Assembly: GCF_008122525.1 (NCBI RefSeq)
Contig: NZ_VSRV01000001.1
Location: 1,302,001 to 1,366,000, forward strand
Direction of reading: 5' to 3'
Length of the DNA: 64,000 bases
Source of the DNA: Marinomonas sp. IMCC 4694
GTDB taxonomy: Bacteria; Pseudomonadota; Gammaproteobacteria; Pseudomonadales; Marinomonadaceae
The notes beneath the pieces are model-generated. The model had not been told where the DNA came from. It did no database searches and saw only the letters and a list, made by a program, of their open reading frames with translations. This document shows, in pieces, positions 1 through 9,180 of the stretch. Both the position numbers and the translations under genes were made by a program. Each line of letters opens with the position of its first letter. Position 1 is the stretch's first letter.

Positions 1-1388
1 ACCGTAAGCGTAATGCGGACGAATTAGGCTTGCGTTTCCAAGGTACGGATCGCGATCAAAGAGCGATTGCGGCGTCCCGTGAAAGCATCAAACGCGCTGG
101 TTTGGTTGGCGTGATTGATGTCAGCATGACGCCATTTCAAGAGCACGAGTTTGCGATTAACGAAGCCCTGCCAGGTTTGGTTATTTGTAACCCGCCTTAC
201 GGCGAACGTATCGGCGATGAGATGGCGCTGATTGCTCTGTATCGTGAGTTAGGCGAATGGGTAGTAACGCACGCACGCGGTTGGCAGTTTATGATGCTGA
301 CCAGCAACGACCACTTGGCGCGTCAAATTCCGGTTCGTCCTGAAAAAAGCACCCGCGTGATCAACGGTGGCATCGAATGTCGCGCCTATTTGTTCCCGCT
401 TTTAGCAGGCAAGATAAAAGAAGATGTGGTGGCGCAAGCCGCCATGACACCGGGCGCGCAAATGTTCGCCAATCGCCTGCAGAAAAACGTAAAAAAACTG
501 AAAAAGTGGGTCGATAAAAACAAGATCCAATGTTACCGCGTTTACGATGCCGACATGCCTGAGTATGCCGTGGCAATTGATATTTATAAGGATTGGGCGC
601 ACGTTCAAGAGTATCAAGCGCCAAAAAGCGTTGACCCAGAAAAAGCCAAACAGCGTTTGTTTGAGGTGATGTCAGCGATTCCAACCGCATTGAACATTGC
701 CGAATCGAATGTGATTTTAAAGCGTCGTTTGCGTCAAACGGGCAAAGAGCAATACGAAAAATTGGATCAGTCCAAACATGAAATGATCGTTGAAGAATAC
801 GGTTGCGATTTTATTGTGAATCTAAAAGATTACTTGGATACAGGTTTGTTTATCGACCATCGTCCCGTGCGCAAATTGATTCAAGACAAAGCCAACGGCA
901 AGCGGTTCTTAAACCTATTTTGCTATACGGCGACAGCGACGGTGCATGCAGGCCAAGGCGGAGCGCGCAACTCGTTGAGCGTTGATATGTCCAATACTTA
1001 TACAGAGTGGGCGCGTCGTAACATCGAGCTAAACGAATTTTCAGATTTGCATCACCAAGTGGAACGCGCCGATTGCATCGAGTGGCTCAAGCAAAGCCGT
1101 GATAAATTTGACTTGATCTTTATGGACCCACCGACGTTTTCGAATTCAAAGAAAATGGCCGATGTGTTAGACATACAGCGAGATCATGGTGAGTTAGTGC
1201 GTTTGGCGATGGCGAGATTAGCGCGAGGCGGCGAGCTTATTTTTTCCAATAACTATCGTCGTTTTGTCCTTGATGCGGATCTTGAACAGGAATTCAATAT
1301 CAAGAACATTACCAGTGAAACGTTAGACCCAGATTTTGATCGTAACGGCAAAATTCACCAGTGCTATTTGATTAAGTTTAAGTCTTAA
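1..1388 (+). CDS. rlmL: 23S rRNA methyltransferase RlmKL, C-terminal part (5' end outside window)
   Basis: Two-headed enzyme that makes m2G2445 (RlmL part) and m7G2069 (RlmK part) on 23S rRNA. The reading frame is open from the left edge, so the N-terminal THUMP region and part of the first methyltransferase lie outside. About 462 residues are visible, against roughly 700 for the whole family protein. The first domain shows the N6/N2 methyltransferase motif NPPYGER near base 190. The second shows NLFCYTATATVHA (SAM-binding) and MDPPTF (catalytic), then the usual SNNYRRF close to the C-terminus. Identity is clear from both motif sets in the right order. Confidence 0.95.
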   Translation, partial: RKRNADELGLRFQGTDRDQRAIAASRESIKRAGLVGVIDVSMTPFQEHEFAINEALPGLVICNPPYGERIGDEMALIALYRELGEWVVTHARGWQFMMLTSNDHLARQIPVRPEKSTRVINGGIECRAYLFPLLAGKIKEDVVAQAAMTPGAQMFANRLQKNVKKLKKWVDKNKIQCYRVYDADMPEYAVAIDIYKDWAHVQEYQAPKSVDPEKAKQRLFEVMSAIPTALNIAESNVILKRRLRQTGKEQYEKLDQSKHEMIVEEYGCDFIVNLKDYLDTGLFIDHRPVRKLIQDKANGKRFLNLFCYTATATVHAGQGGARNSLSVDMSNTYTEWARRNIELNEFSDLHHQVERADCIEWLKQSRDKFDLIFMDPPTFSNSKKMADVLDIQRDHGELVRLAMARLARGGELIFSNNYRRFVLDADLEQEFNIKNITSETLDPDFDRNGKIHQCYLIKFKS

Positions 1389-1485
1389 TCGTTGGTCATC
1401 GGTAGCCCTTGGTAGATCACAGTCGTGGTATGCCAAACGTTTCAACTTGTTAGTAATATATTTTTTAGGTTTTTAAGATTGCCTT

Positions 1486-2346
1486 ATGAGAAAAAAAACA
1501 TTTCGTCTGGTTATTAGTTGTCCAGACAGGGTAGGCATTGTCGCGGCGGTCAGCCAGTTTTTGAATGATCGCCAAGGGTCTATTATCGAAGCGAGCCACC
1601 ACACGGATTTGGAACAAAAATGGTTTTTTATGCGCCATGATATTGATGCCGAAAGTTTGAATATCAACGTAGAGACTTTTCGTCAAGAATTCGAACCGAT
1701 TGCACAAGCTTATGCGATGCGTTGGTATGTGAAAGACAGTGATGATCGCCCTAAAGTGATTTTGTTGGCGACCAAAGAATCCCATTGTCTAAACGACATC
1801 ATGCATCGCTGGCACACGGGGGAATTGAACTGTGATATCGTGGGGGTAATTGCCAATCATGAAGACTTACGATCTATGGTTGAGTGGTACAAAATCCCCT
1901 ATTTTTGCATTCCGGTGCCGAAAGAAAATAAAATGCCTGCTTTTCAAGAAATTGAAGCCTGCATCGACTCGACCAAGGCCGAAACCATTGTTCTTGCGCG
2001 TTATATGCAGATTTTTCCTGAATATTTGTGCGAGAAATATCGTCACAGGGTCATCAATATTCATCACAGTTTCTTACCGTCCTTTATTGGTGCTAAGCCT
2101 TACCATCAGGCCGCGGTTCGTGGTGTAAAATTGATCGGCGCGACGTGCCATTATGTGACGGCAGATCTGGACGCTGGCCCAATTATTGAACAAGATGTGA
2201 TTCGTGTTCGCCACAGTCATACAGCCGAAGACATGGTGCGCTTGGGTAAAGACATCGAAAAATTGGTGTTATCTCGCGGCTTGCGTTATCACCTAGAAGA
2301 TCGAGTGCTCGTCCACGGTAATAAGACGGTCGTGTTTGCTGAGTAG
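1486..2346 (+). CDS. purU: formyltetrahydrofolate deformylase
   Basis: Hydrolyses 10-formyl-THF to THF and formate, balancing one-carbon pools and supplying formate for purine synthesis. The 286 residues match the family length. An N-terminal ACT domain (residues about 5-85, SCPDRVGIVAAVSQFL) precedes a formyltransferase domain with the catalytic Asn/His stretch INIHHSFLPSF, then GAKPY and the Asp of ADLDAGPIIEQD. The ACT domain probably senses methionine/glycine as in Escherichia coli, though no regulatory site is visible upstream. The start is the ATG at 1486 with only a weak ribosome site. A strong terminator follows at 2373, so it is probably monocistronic. Confidence 0.95.
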   Translation: MRKKTFRLVISCPDRVGIVAAVSQFLNDRQGSIIEASHHTDLEQKWFFMRHDIDAESLNINVETFRQEFEPIAQAYAMRWYVKDSDDRPKVILLATKESHCLNDIMHRWHTGELNCDIVGVIANHEDLRSMVEWYKIPYFCIPVPKENKMPAFQEIEACIDSTKAETIVLARYMQIFPEYLCEKYRHRVINIHHSFLPSFIGAKPYHQAAVRGVKLIGATCHYVTADLDAGPIIEQDVIRVRHSHTAEDMVRLGKDIEKLVLSRGLRYHLEDRVLVHGNKTVVFAE

Positions 2347-2372
2347 CGCAGTAAGACGGAAGCGTTTACATT

Positions 2373-2402
2373 AAAAGGGAAGGCGAGTGCCTTCCTTTTT
2401 TT
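2373..2402 (+). terminator. Rho-independent terminator of purU
   Basis: A GGGAAGGC arm pairs with GCCTTCC across a 4-nt loop (GAGT) and is followed by seven T residues. It lies 27 bases after the purU stop. Confidence 0.85.
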
Positions 2403-2536
2403 ATGCTTTCAGTTTGTCGTTCTGCGCTGAGTGTTAAGTCACGTTCAGAATGAAAAAAAACGGATGTCAAAAAAACGGTCTATAGTTAACAGGAACGAAA
2501 AACGGCCAAATAAGAGACGGCAAAGCGAGGTGGACA

Positions 2537-2797
2537 ATGAAACTCAAGTTAACGCCTACTCAAAATTTATGCATTGGGTATTTAGAATCTGGTTTTAAAC
2601 TCATCCAATTAGACGAGCAGTTTTATTTTATCAAGGGCGAACGTCGACAAAAAGTCCTGCCCAAAACCTTAAATGCTCTTATCGATCGTGGTGCGCTGGA
2701 GCACACCGATCAGGGGGATTATACCCTGAGCAATGAGTTTGTTGAGCATCGAAGAAAAATGCGAGTTATGCACGAGCCAAAAAAGATACGCCATTAA
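2537..2797 (+). CDS. small hypothetical protein, 86 aa
   Basis: Not recognised. The ATG at 2537 is preceded by a good ribosome site (GAGG, 2528-2531), which supports translation. The protein is basic at its C-terminus and has a helix-strand pattern (residues 5-60, with LPKTLNALIDRGAL) that could be a small winged-helix-like fold, but no DNA-binding signature is certain. It stands alone between purU and the convergent DUF3549 gene. No signal peptide or membrane segment is present. Confidence 0.6.
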   Translation: MKLKLTPTQNLCIGYLESGFKLIQLDEQFYFIKGERRQKVLPKTLNALIDRGALEHTDQGDYTLSNEFVEHRRKMRVMHEPKKIRH

Positions 2798-2992
2798 CGG
2801 TGTTGTGATCCGTGTCATTTTGATGTGTATGAAGAGTGTGTAAATCAAGCCGCTTTTTATGGTCATCAACTTAGGATTAGGTCTTCTAAGTAGGCCGCCG
2901 TAACTCAGCGTGTCGAAAGAAACTACCAGATTCGTTATGTTGAATAAGAAAAAATAGGCCGTAACGTCACTTCTTAATTCTATTATTTGTAA

Positions 2993-3034
2993 CGATAAAA
3001 AAGAGAGCCTGTCGCACTTCTTGCTTCAGGCTCT
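2993..3034 (-). terminator. terminator of the DUF3549 gene
   Basis: AGAGCCTG (3004-3011) pairs with CAGGCTCT (3027-3034). On the minus strand the stem is followed by a run of six T (A-run at 2998-3002 on the plus strand), about 50 bases beyond the minus-strand stop codon. Confidence 0.7.
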
Positions 3035-3084
3035 GATTTTGGGCGTTTTTCTTTGGCACCAAGCCATCATTTAGGCCACCGCCA

Positions 3085-4155
3085 TCAATGTAAGGGCTTA
3101 GGTGACTGTGTGAATAAAAAACCAACGGCTTGGGCCAATTTAGGACTGACGTGCCCGCTGCGCAGTAAGGCCCAAAGTGGTTGTTTGGTTTCTGGGTGTT
3201 GGCTGAGCTCTGTCGTGATCTGTTTGAAGGCGATGTGACCATCTTCACGGTGGGCCAGTTTTTCCATGATGATGCGCAATAACTGCGGGTTACGCCCGAG
3301 CCAATGAGGACACTTGGCGGCCAGCGCCGCAATAGGGTGCAGTGTTTCATTATGGCATTCTGATAGGCTGCCCAATAAAGCAAACAGTGGCATTAACAAA
3401 GCATCGTTTAGCTCCATTCGTGATAAAGCGCGCAAAAAACTGGCTTGTATTAAGGTGTCTTGCTCGGTTTGGAGTTGGTTAATTAAGGTATTTTGCAGCG
3501 ATACTGGCAGGGTTTCATGCTCCAGCGCGTGGCATAAAGCGCTCACCACAGGCTTAGCGGCATGGCATAACGCTTTATCTATCAAATGCGTGTATTTAGG
3601 TTCGTTTACGCGTGTAGCGAGTTCCGCCATGCCTTGTAAGCCCAGCGTTTGCCAGTGGCTATTTTGTACTGTGAGATCCGATGACAGGTAATCGACTACG
3701 TCTTGAAAATAAGCCGAAGGTGACTGACGAAGATCTTTAGCAAGGATGGCGTGAAAGCTGGCCATACGCTGTTGGTCGGGTTTGAACACATACGGGCTGT
3801 CTTCCAACGCGTCCGATAATCCGGCCGTCTCCCCCTTTAGAAGAATTTTATCAACAATGCTTTTGATAAAGTGATCTCGCGTTCCTAAGTTCAAGCAGCC
3901 AGATTCATCCAGAGGTAATTTTACGAACCAAATAACACCGAGTTCCGCTACGCTTTTTTGTGCGGTGTTTTTGGGTTTTAGTAAGCATGCCAGCCACGCA
4001 TGTTGGCGAAAAGGATAGGGGTAGGCGTGTTGTTTGCGGTCGAACTGTATGGCTTGCTGGGGGGTTATAGGCGTAATATTGCGCCCCAAATCGTAGTAGC
4101 TTACGTCGCAGCCGACTAGGTCAAAGACGTCAGAAAGAGATTCAATGTTGTTCAT
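3085..4155 (-). CDS. DUF3549 family protein
   Basis: A 356-residue cytoplasmic protein of unknown function, recognised as DUF3549 from its overall sequence and from its neighbours. The C-terminal half is a run of helical, Leu/Ala-rich segments (residues about 150-340) resembling HEAT-type repeats, so a scaffolding role is possible but not shown. No signal peptide or catalytic motif is visible. It is divergent from the YqcC-like and DUF1853 genes, a pairing I know from several Pseudomonadales and Oceanospirillales genomes, which hints at a shared unknown process. Confidence 0.75.
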   Translation of the reverse strand: MNNIESLSDVFDLVGCDVSYYDLGRNITPITPQQAIQFDRKQHAYPYPFRQHAWLACLLKPKNTAQKSVAELGVIWFVKLPLDESGCLNLGTRDHFIKSIVDKILLKGETAGLSDALEDSPYVFKPDQQRMASFHAILAKDLRQSPSAYFQDVVDYLSSDLTVQNSHWQTLGLQGMAELATRVNEPKYTHLIDKALCHAAKPVVSALCHALEHETLPVSLQNTLINQLQTEQDTLIQASFLRALSRMELNDALLMPLFALLGSLSECHNETLHPIAALAAKCPHWLGRNPQLLRIIMEKLAHREDGHIAFKQITTELSQHPETKQPLWALLRSGHVSPKLAQAVGFLFTQSPKPLH

Positions 4156-4254
4156 GCTAAAGTTTTGGCTCTGGTTGCCGATAAAAGCGCTACTGCGCTT
4201 TCATACGTTGAATAAAGATGTCTTATGTTACCGTTTTTTGAAGGAGAAATCAGG

Positions 4255-4596
4255 TTGAAAAACCCCTTTTCTGACCATCACATTTTGGCCGATTTATTAA
4301 TGAATTTACAAATGGCCCTGCAAGATGCGGGGGTTTGGGTATGCGACATCCCGTCGCCATTCGCTATGCAAAGTGTTGAACCTTTTTGCATAGACAGCAT
4401 GAGATTTGAGCAATGGTTGAGGTTTGTGATGCTTGAGCGTTTTAAAGTGATGCTGTCCCAAGGCCAAGCATTACCGAATAGATGCCACATTTCGCCTATG
4501 GCGCAAGACGCATTTAAGGGGCTGCCAGAAGATAAGATTCGTGCCATTGTTCGGTGTTTGGACAGAATAGATCAACATCTGAGTAACGATTCTTAA
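4255..4596 (+). CDS. yqcC: YqcC family protein (DUF446)
   Basis: Small helical protein of unknown function. The family pattern is visible: QPF-like 'VEPFCIDSMRFEQWLRFV', then LPNRCHISPMAQDAF and a C-terminal helix ILARCLDRID-like stretch. I chose the TTG at 4255 because AAGGAG sits 8 bases upstream and the resulting 113 residues match the Escherichia coli protein's length. An upstream ATG at 4225 would add ten residues but lacks a ribosome site. Its stop overlaps the next start (TAATG), so it is translationally coupled to the DUF1853 gene. Confidence 0.8.
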   Translation: MKNPFSDHHILADLLMNLQMALQDAGVWVCDIPSPFAMQSVEPFCIDSMRFEQWLRFVMLERFKVMLSQGQALPNRCHISPMAQDAFKGLPEDKIRAIVRCLDRIDQHLSNDS

Positions 4597-5468
4597 TGGC
4601 GTTGCACCTGGCTCAGCAGATGGCTCACCCGTTTGTGAAAGACCTTGCTTGGCTGGTGGAGGGGCATTATATTACACGTGATTTTCAGCTTGAGTCCTAC
4701 TGGGTTGAAGATATACAGCGTCGTTTATTCGCTCTTGATCAGCAGCCTGAAGCGCTGATCCTTGCGGTGTCGGCTTGCAAGTCTCACTTTATGGGGCGCT
4801 ATTTTGAAACGTTGTTTTCTTACGCTATCGAGCATTTATCGACGCTAACAATTCAACTCGAGCATCTTCAGATACAGGCCGATGGTAAAACGCTGGGCGA
4901 AATAGACATGTTGGTGGAAACGCCAGAAGGTGGGCTGCATCAATTTGAAATTGCGGTTAAATTCTACTTACAGCGACCAGATTTTCACCCCAATGATTGG
5001 ATTGGACCCAACAAAAACGACAGTTTAGCAAAAAAAGTGTCTCGAGCTAATGCGCATCAACTTACTATTTTACATACCGAAGAGGGAAAAGCGGCCATCG
5101 CTAAGGTGTCTAAAGGGCGTACTCCTCGGGCGAATTTATTGATTTTTGGGCGCCTTTATGAGGCCTTGAAAACGCCAAAAGACATCGATCATTGGTTTAA
5201 CCAGTCCAGCCATGGTGGCTGGGTCCGGGTTTCTGACTTAATGTTGTTAGCCCAACACTTTTCTCATTATCGCTGTTTAGAAAAGCCGCATTGGTTGGCG
5301 CAAACTGATAGTAATGGTAAATTTACTTTCAATTCTCTTCAATCTGCCTACAATCCTGTAGGAATTTTCTTGCAGGATGATCGCCCTAAGCACCTTCTTT
5401 TGTGGCCAATTCCTAAGCATGCAGAAACACTACAGCGACCTGTATTTGTTGTCCCAGACACATGGTGA
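4596..5468 (+). CDS. DUF1853 family protein
   Basis: A 290-residue protein of the DUF1853 family. The core has features of a PD-(D/E)XK nuclease-like fold: GRYFETLFSYAIEH, then GEIDMLVETPEGGLHQFEIAVKFYL, where the D-x(n)-E-x-K arrangement (Asp, Glu, Lys of FEIAVKF) fits a nuclease core. That fold reading is my inference; activity is unknown for the family. Coupled to yqcC by a 1-nt overlap. No targeting signal. Confidence 0.8.
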   Translation: MALHLAQQMAHPFVKDLAWLVEGHYITRDFQLESYWVEDIQRRLFALDQQPEALILAVSACKSHFMGRYFETLFSYAIEHLSTLTIQLEHLQIQADGKTLGEIDMLVETPEGGLHQFEIAVKFYLQRPDFHPNDWIGPNKNDSLAKKVSRANAHQLTILHTEEGKAAIAKVSKGRTPRANLLIFGRLYEALKTPKDIDHWFNQSSHGGWVRVSDLMLLAQHFSHYRCLEKPHWLAQTDSNGKFTFNSLQSAYNPVGIFLQDDRPKHLLLWPIPKHAETLQRPVFVVPDTW

Positions 5469-5529
5469 TGATTTTTGTCGTGCTCCGTATTGCTATTTTT
5501 AACCTCATTTTCAGTAGTGCCTAAAATTA

Positions 5530-7560
5530 ATGACCGATTTATCAGAATTATTGCAGCGTAAAATGCCTGTAGCCGCATGGGTTATCGACATTGAGGAATC
5601 CAGTGTGCCATGGAGTAATGAGGCGGCCAAAATTTTATTAAAGGATTCCTTAAGCAGCATTAAATTGGGCCAACGTGTTATCAGTGATGCTCTAAAGGAA
5701 CGTCTTTCTGGGTATTTAGAGGCTTTGGACGTGGGCGATGTGTTGCCCTTCAAATGGCCCTTCGTTGCGAAAGATGGCTCGCGTTTCCGTGTCAGTGGCT
5801 CGGTTATCTCGTTGGGAGGCACTAAAAAAGGCTTGTCTGTCGAGGCGCATCGGGTTATCGATCTAAAGAGCCGGGAAGCGATGTCAAATGTCGCTATCTT
5901 GAGCCAGTTTACTACGCTGTCTTTTGTGGTATTTGATCACGGCGGCGTTTTTGTAGATGCCAGCGCTTGTTTTACAGAGCAATTTGGCGACGTTGCTCAG
6001 GTGAGCGATTTGTTCGCGGTGGCTGGGGCAGCCAACAGTTTTATTCGGCGTTTGTTAGACCGCGAACCCATGCTGCAAGAGATCAGATTGTCGACCATTC
6101 ATGGTGTGCGTTGGCATAACATCGAAGTGTCTTATTCCCCTTCGAGGCAATACGTATACGTGTTGGTTCACGATATTCAAGAAGAGCGAGATCATGAGAT
6201 CGCCTTGTATCGGCTTAACAATTATGATGGTCTGACACATTTGCCGAACAGACACCTGTTGTATCAGCAATTAGAAAGTGCGTTGGTGAACGCTCGTAAG
6301 CGACATCGTCAATTTGGTTTGCTGTACTTAGATTTGGATGGTTTTAAGGTCATCAACGACAATTTTGGTCACCGCGTAGGGGACGAGTTGATACAGCGTG
6401 TGGCTGAGCGAATTAAAGACAGCATTCCTTCCGGTGCGTGTTTGTATCGACTGGGGGGCGATGAATTTGTCGTAGTGTTGGAAAAGACTCAGTCGGTGGA
6501 GGAGCTTGAAAACATTGCGCAAAGTATCATGCAAAACGCGAGCAATACCTACCCTGTCGCTAAAATGGAAATGACGATTACTGCGAGCATCGGCATTGCC
6601 AGTTACCCACAACATGCTGCGGACATTGATAATTTATTAAAAAATGCTGATGCCGCCATGTATCGTGCCAAATCAAAGGGACATAATCTGTATTTTGTGT
6701 ACGAAAACCACATGGCGGAAAATATTAATGCGCACCTTACCTTGGGTGGCGGCCTTCGAAAAGCGATAGATGAAGAGCAGTTTGTTTTGCACTATCAACC
6801 TAAAGTCCGTCTTTGTGATGAAGCGGTAGTAGGTGCTGAAGCTTTAATTCGTTGGGTGCACCCAGAACTTGGCATGATCAGTCCTGATCAATTTATACCG
6901 TTGGCTGAAGAAAGTGGGTTGATTCTTCCGCTAGGGGAGTGGGTTATTCGTCGGGCGTGTCGCCAGCTTCAAGAATGGCGCGAGTCAGGGTTGGCTCCTA
7001 TAAATATGTCAGTCAACTTATCCAGTCGACAATTTATGCAGGTTGACTTAGTCGATATGGTAAAGCGCACACTGGAAGAAACGGGAGTCGACGCACAATT
7101 TTTTGAGCTTGAATTAACCGAAAGCATGTTAATGGCCGACGCGCAGCAGTCAATTGAAAAGTTGCACAGTTTTCGAGAGCTGGGTCTCACATTATCGATT
7201 GATGATTTTGGCACAGGCTACTCTTCTCTTGCCTATTTAAAAAAATTCCCCATTCAAACGTTAAAGATTGATCGCTCTTTTGTACACGATTTAGGTCAGG
7301 GTTGTGATAATGATGCCATCGTGAAAGCAACCATCACTATGGCGAATGGTTTGAACCTTAAAGTCATTGCAGAAGGGGTTGAGAAACGGTCGCAGGTTGA
7401 GGCGTTGAATCGGTATGGGTGCCAAGAAGTCCAAGGTTATCTTTTTTCTAAGCCATTGAGCAGCGATGACTTTTTAGCCTTCATCAAAGCGTATAACGAG
7501 CGGTGTCCTTTGGGGAAAAGCATTGAAGTAAACACAGCACCAAGTGATACCTTAAAATGA
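5530..7560 (+). CDS. PAS-GGDEF-EAL cyclic di-GMP protein
   Basis: Cytoplasmic 676-residue protein with a PAS-like sensory half (residues about 1-220), a GGDEF domain (about 230-395) and an EAL domain (about 405-660). The GGDEF active loop is intact (RLGGDEFVV) with the D-LTHLPNR motif ahead of it. The EAL domain keeps EALIRW, ELTESMLM and the DDFGTGYSSLAYLKKFP loop with KIDRSFV. Both domains therefore look catalytically able; which direction dominates cannot be told from sequence. There is no membrane segment. Expressed alone, probably from its own promoter in the 60 bases after the DUF1853 gene. Confidence 0.92.
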   Translation: MTDLSELLQRKMPVAAWVIDIEESSVPWSNEAAKILLKDSLSSIKLGQRVISDALKERLSGYLEALDVGDVLPFKWPFVAKDGSRFRVSGSVISLGGTKKGLSVEAHRVIDLKSREAMSNVAILSQFTTLSFVVFDHGGVFVDASACFTEQFGDVAQVSDLFAVAGAANSFIRRLLDREPMLQEIRLSTIHGVRWHNIEVSYSPSRQYVYVLVHDIQEERDHEIALYRLNNYDGLTHLPNRHLLYQQLESALVNARKRHRQFGLLYLDLDGFKVINDNFGHRVGDELIQRVAERIKDSIPSGACLYRLGGDEFVVVLEKTQSVEELENIAQSIMQNASNTYPVAKMEMTITASIGIASYPQHAADIDNLLKNADAAMYRAKSKGHNLYFVYENHMAENINAHLTLGGGLRKAIDEEQFVLHYQPKVRLCDEAVVGAEALIRWVHPELGMISPDQFIPLAEESGLILPLGEWVIRRACRQLQEWRESGLAPINMSVNLSSRQFMQVDLVDMVKRTLEETGVDAQFFELELTESMLMADAQQSIEKLHSFRELGLTLSIDDFGTGYSSLAYLKKFPIQTLKIDRSFVHDLGQGCDNDAIVKATITMANGLNLKVIAEGVEKRSQVEALNRYGCQEVQGYLFSKPLSSDDFLAFIKAYNERCPLGKSIEVNTAPSDTLK

Positions 7561-7680
7561 CAAGAGCAAGCGACAAGTAAATACGAAGAAAGTACAGAGC
7601 GTCTGGTTTTTTTGATGTTCTGCGCCATTGAATAAGGTATTCTCTCATTTCTGCGCCCTTTTAAACTCAATAGGTACATT

Positions 7681-8517
7681 GTGTCGACGCTTGAACATCT
7701 TTCTTGTCCAATAGAGGCATCGCCATTAAGTTGTGGTGAACGCGTTTTAACGTGCGAACATGGACACACCTATGACGTTGCCAAAACGGGCTACGTGAAC
7801 CTTCTTCCCGTGCAAAATAAACGATCAAAAGACCCTGGTGACAGTAAAGAAATGGTCGCCGCAAGACAACGTTTTCTCAATGGCCAACATTACTACCCGA
7901 TTGTAAGTGCGATTGTATCTTCATGGCCACAAGGCCATTTGACGGAAGGCGTGCGCATTTTAGATGCAGGCTGTGGCGAAGGCTATTATTTGCATGAAAT
8001 GAGCAAGGTATTCTCCAAGCAAAATATAAACGTTCAGCGTGTTGGTCTTGATATTTCAAAATGGGCCATTTTAGCGGCCAGTAAGCGTGACAAGCAAGCC
8101 AGCTGGCTAGTTGGCAGTAATGCCAATTTGCCTGTGCCAGCAGCGCGTTTTGATGCGGTGCTGTGTTTGTTTGGTTTTCCGGTTTTTGACGAGTTTTCAC
8201 GTTCTCTAAGCGATAAAGGACTTCTGCTTTTGGTCGAGTCTGGGGCCAATCATCTTATTGAATTACGCCGTCTTCTTTACCCCTCTATTCATGATTACCA
8301 GCCTACTTATCCCGACGGCGTGCCGGGGTTTGAATTGATGCATAAGCACACTGAAACCTTTGAATTTTACTTACCTAGTCAGGTGAAAATTCAAGATTTG
8401 CTGAGCATGACGCCGCACATACACAAGGCGTCTTATGACGGGCGCCAAGCTGTACGGCAACTGGACTCGCTACTTTTAACCGCTGAGGTCACACTTCGTT
8501 GGTACCAAAAAAATTAA
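7681..8517 (+). CDS. rlmA: 23S rRNA (guanine-N1)-methyltransferase RlmA
   Basis: Methylates G745 of 23S rRNA. The start is a GTG with AGG 9 bases upstream. The N-terminal zinc ribbon is followed by the highly conserved HTYDVAKTGYVNLLPVQ block and KRSKDPGD, then a Rossmann methyltransferase with LDAGCGEGYYL. Compared with the Escherichia coli zinc ligands (Cys, Cys, Cys, His), the second Cys position of the first CxxC is Glu here (CPIE), while an extra Cys occurs at residue 18, so the zinc site is either re-arranged or weak. 278 residues, normal for the family. Confidence 0.9.
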   Translation: MSTLEHLSCPIEASPLSCGERVLTCEHGHTYDVAKTGYVNLLPVQNKRSKDPGDSKEMVAARQRFLNGQHYYPIVSAIVSSWPQGHLTEGVRILDAGCGEGYYLHEMSKVFSKQNINVQRVGLDISKWAILAASKRDKQASWLVGSNANLPVPAARFDAVLCLFGFPVFDEFSRSLSDKGLLLLVESGANHLIELRRLLYPSIHDYQPTYPDGVPGFELMHKHTETFEFYLPSQVKIQDLLSMTPHIHKASYDGRQAVRQLDSLLLTAEVTLRWYQKN

Positions 8518-8526
8518 GGAAAAATC

Positions 8527-9159
8527 ATGCCTAGTCATTTAGATGAACTTTTTAGCAAAAATCGAGAATGGGCGGCGAAAGTTACGGCGGAGGATCCCGC
8601 TTTTTTTTCGACCTTGTCTCACCAGCAGCATCCAGATTATTTATGGATAGGGTGCGCCGACAGTCGTGTGCCGGCCAATCAGATTGTTGACTTACTGCCG
8701 GGTGAAGTTTTTGTGCATCGGAATATTGCCAATGTCGTCGTCCATACTGACTTAAATTGCTTGTCAGTGATTCAATTTGCGGTCGATGTATTAAAAGTGA
8801 AACACATTATGGTGGTCGGACACTATGGTTGTGGAGGGATTAAAGCCGCTATGGGGACGGAAGAGCACGGCATGATAGACAACTGGTTGCGCCACATTAA
8901 AGACGTGTATCGTTTGCATCGCGACGAGTTAGACGCCATTGATGACCAGCCTACGCGTTTTGATCGTATGTGTGAACTTAATGTAGTGGAGCAAGTGGCC
9001 AACGTATGCCAAAGCAGTATTGTACAAAATGCTTGGAAAATGGGCCAAGAACTGCATGTTCATGGCTGGTGCTACAGTATTGAGAATGGTCATATTACCG
9101 ATTTGAAGCGCACGGTATCCAGTGCAGCTGAATCTATTGAGCAGCTGAACAACATGTAA
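8527..9159 (+). CDS. can: beta-class carbonic anhydrase
   Basis: Interconverts CO2 and bicarbonate in the cytoplasm. Zinc ligands are plain: CADSRVPAN (Cys42, Asp44) and HYGCGG (His98, Cys101). Length of 210 residues is typical. AAGGA lies 8 bases before the ATG. It follows rlmA by 9 bases, so the two are probably co-transcribed, although no functional link is known. No signal peptide, so it is the cytosolic form. Confidence 0.93.
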   Translation: MPSHLDELFSKNREWAAKVTAEDPAFFSTLSHQQHPDYLWIGCADSRVPANQIVDLLPGEVFVHRNIANVVVHTDLNCLSVIQFAVDVLKVKHIMVVGHYGCGGIKAAMGTEEHGMIDNWLRHIKDVYRLHRDELDAIDDQPTRFDRMCELNVVEQVANVCQSSIVQNAWKMGQELHVHGWCYSIENGHITDLKRTVSSAAESIEQLNNM

Positions 9160-9180
9160 TACAAATTTTTAATGTGAGAG

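Noticed and set aside
5530..7560. GGDEF-EAL protein as part of the RsbQ-type cluster
   Set aside because: It is 31 kb away and its neighbours are unrelated, so no link can be claimed.
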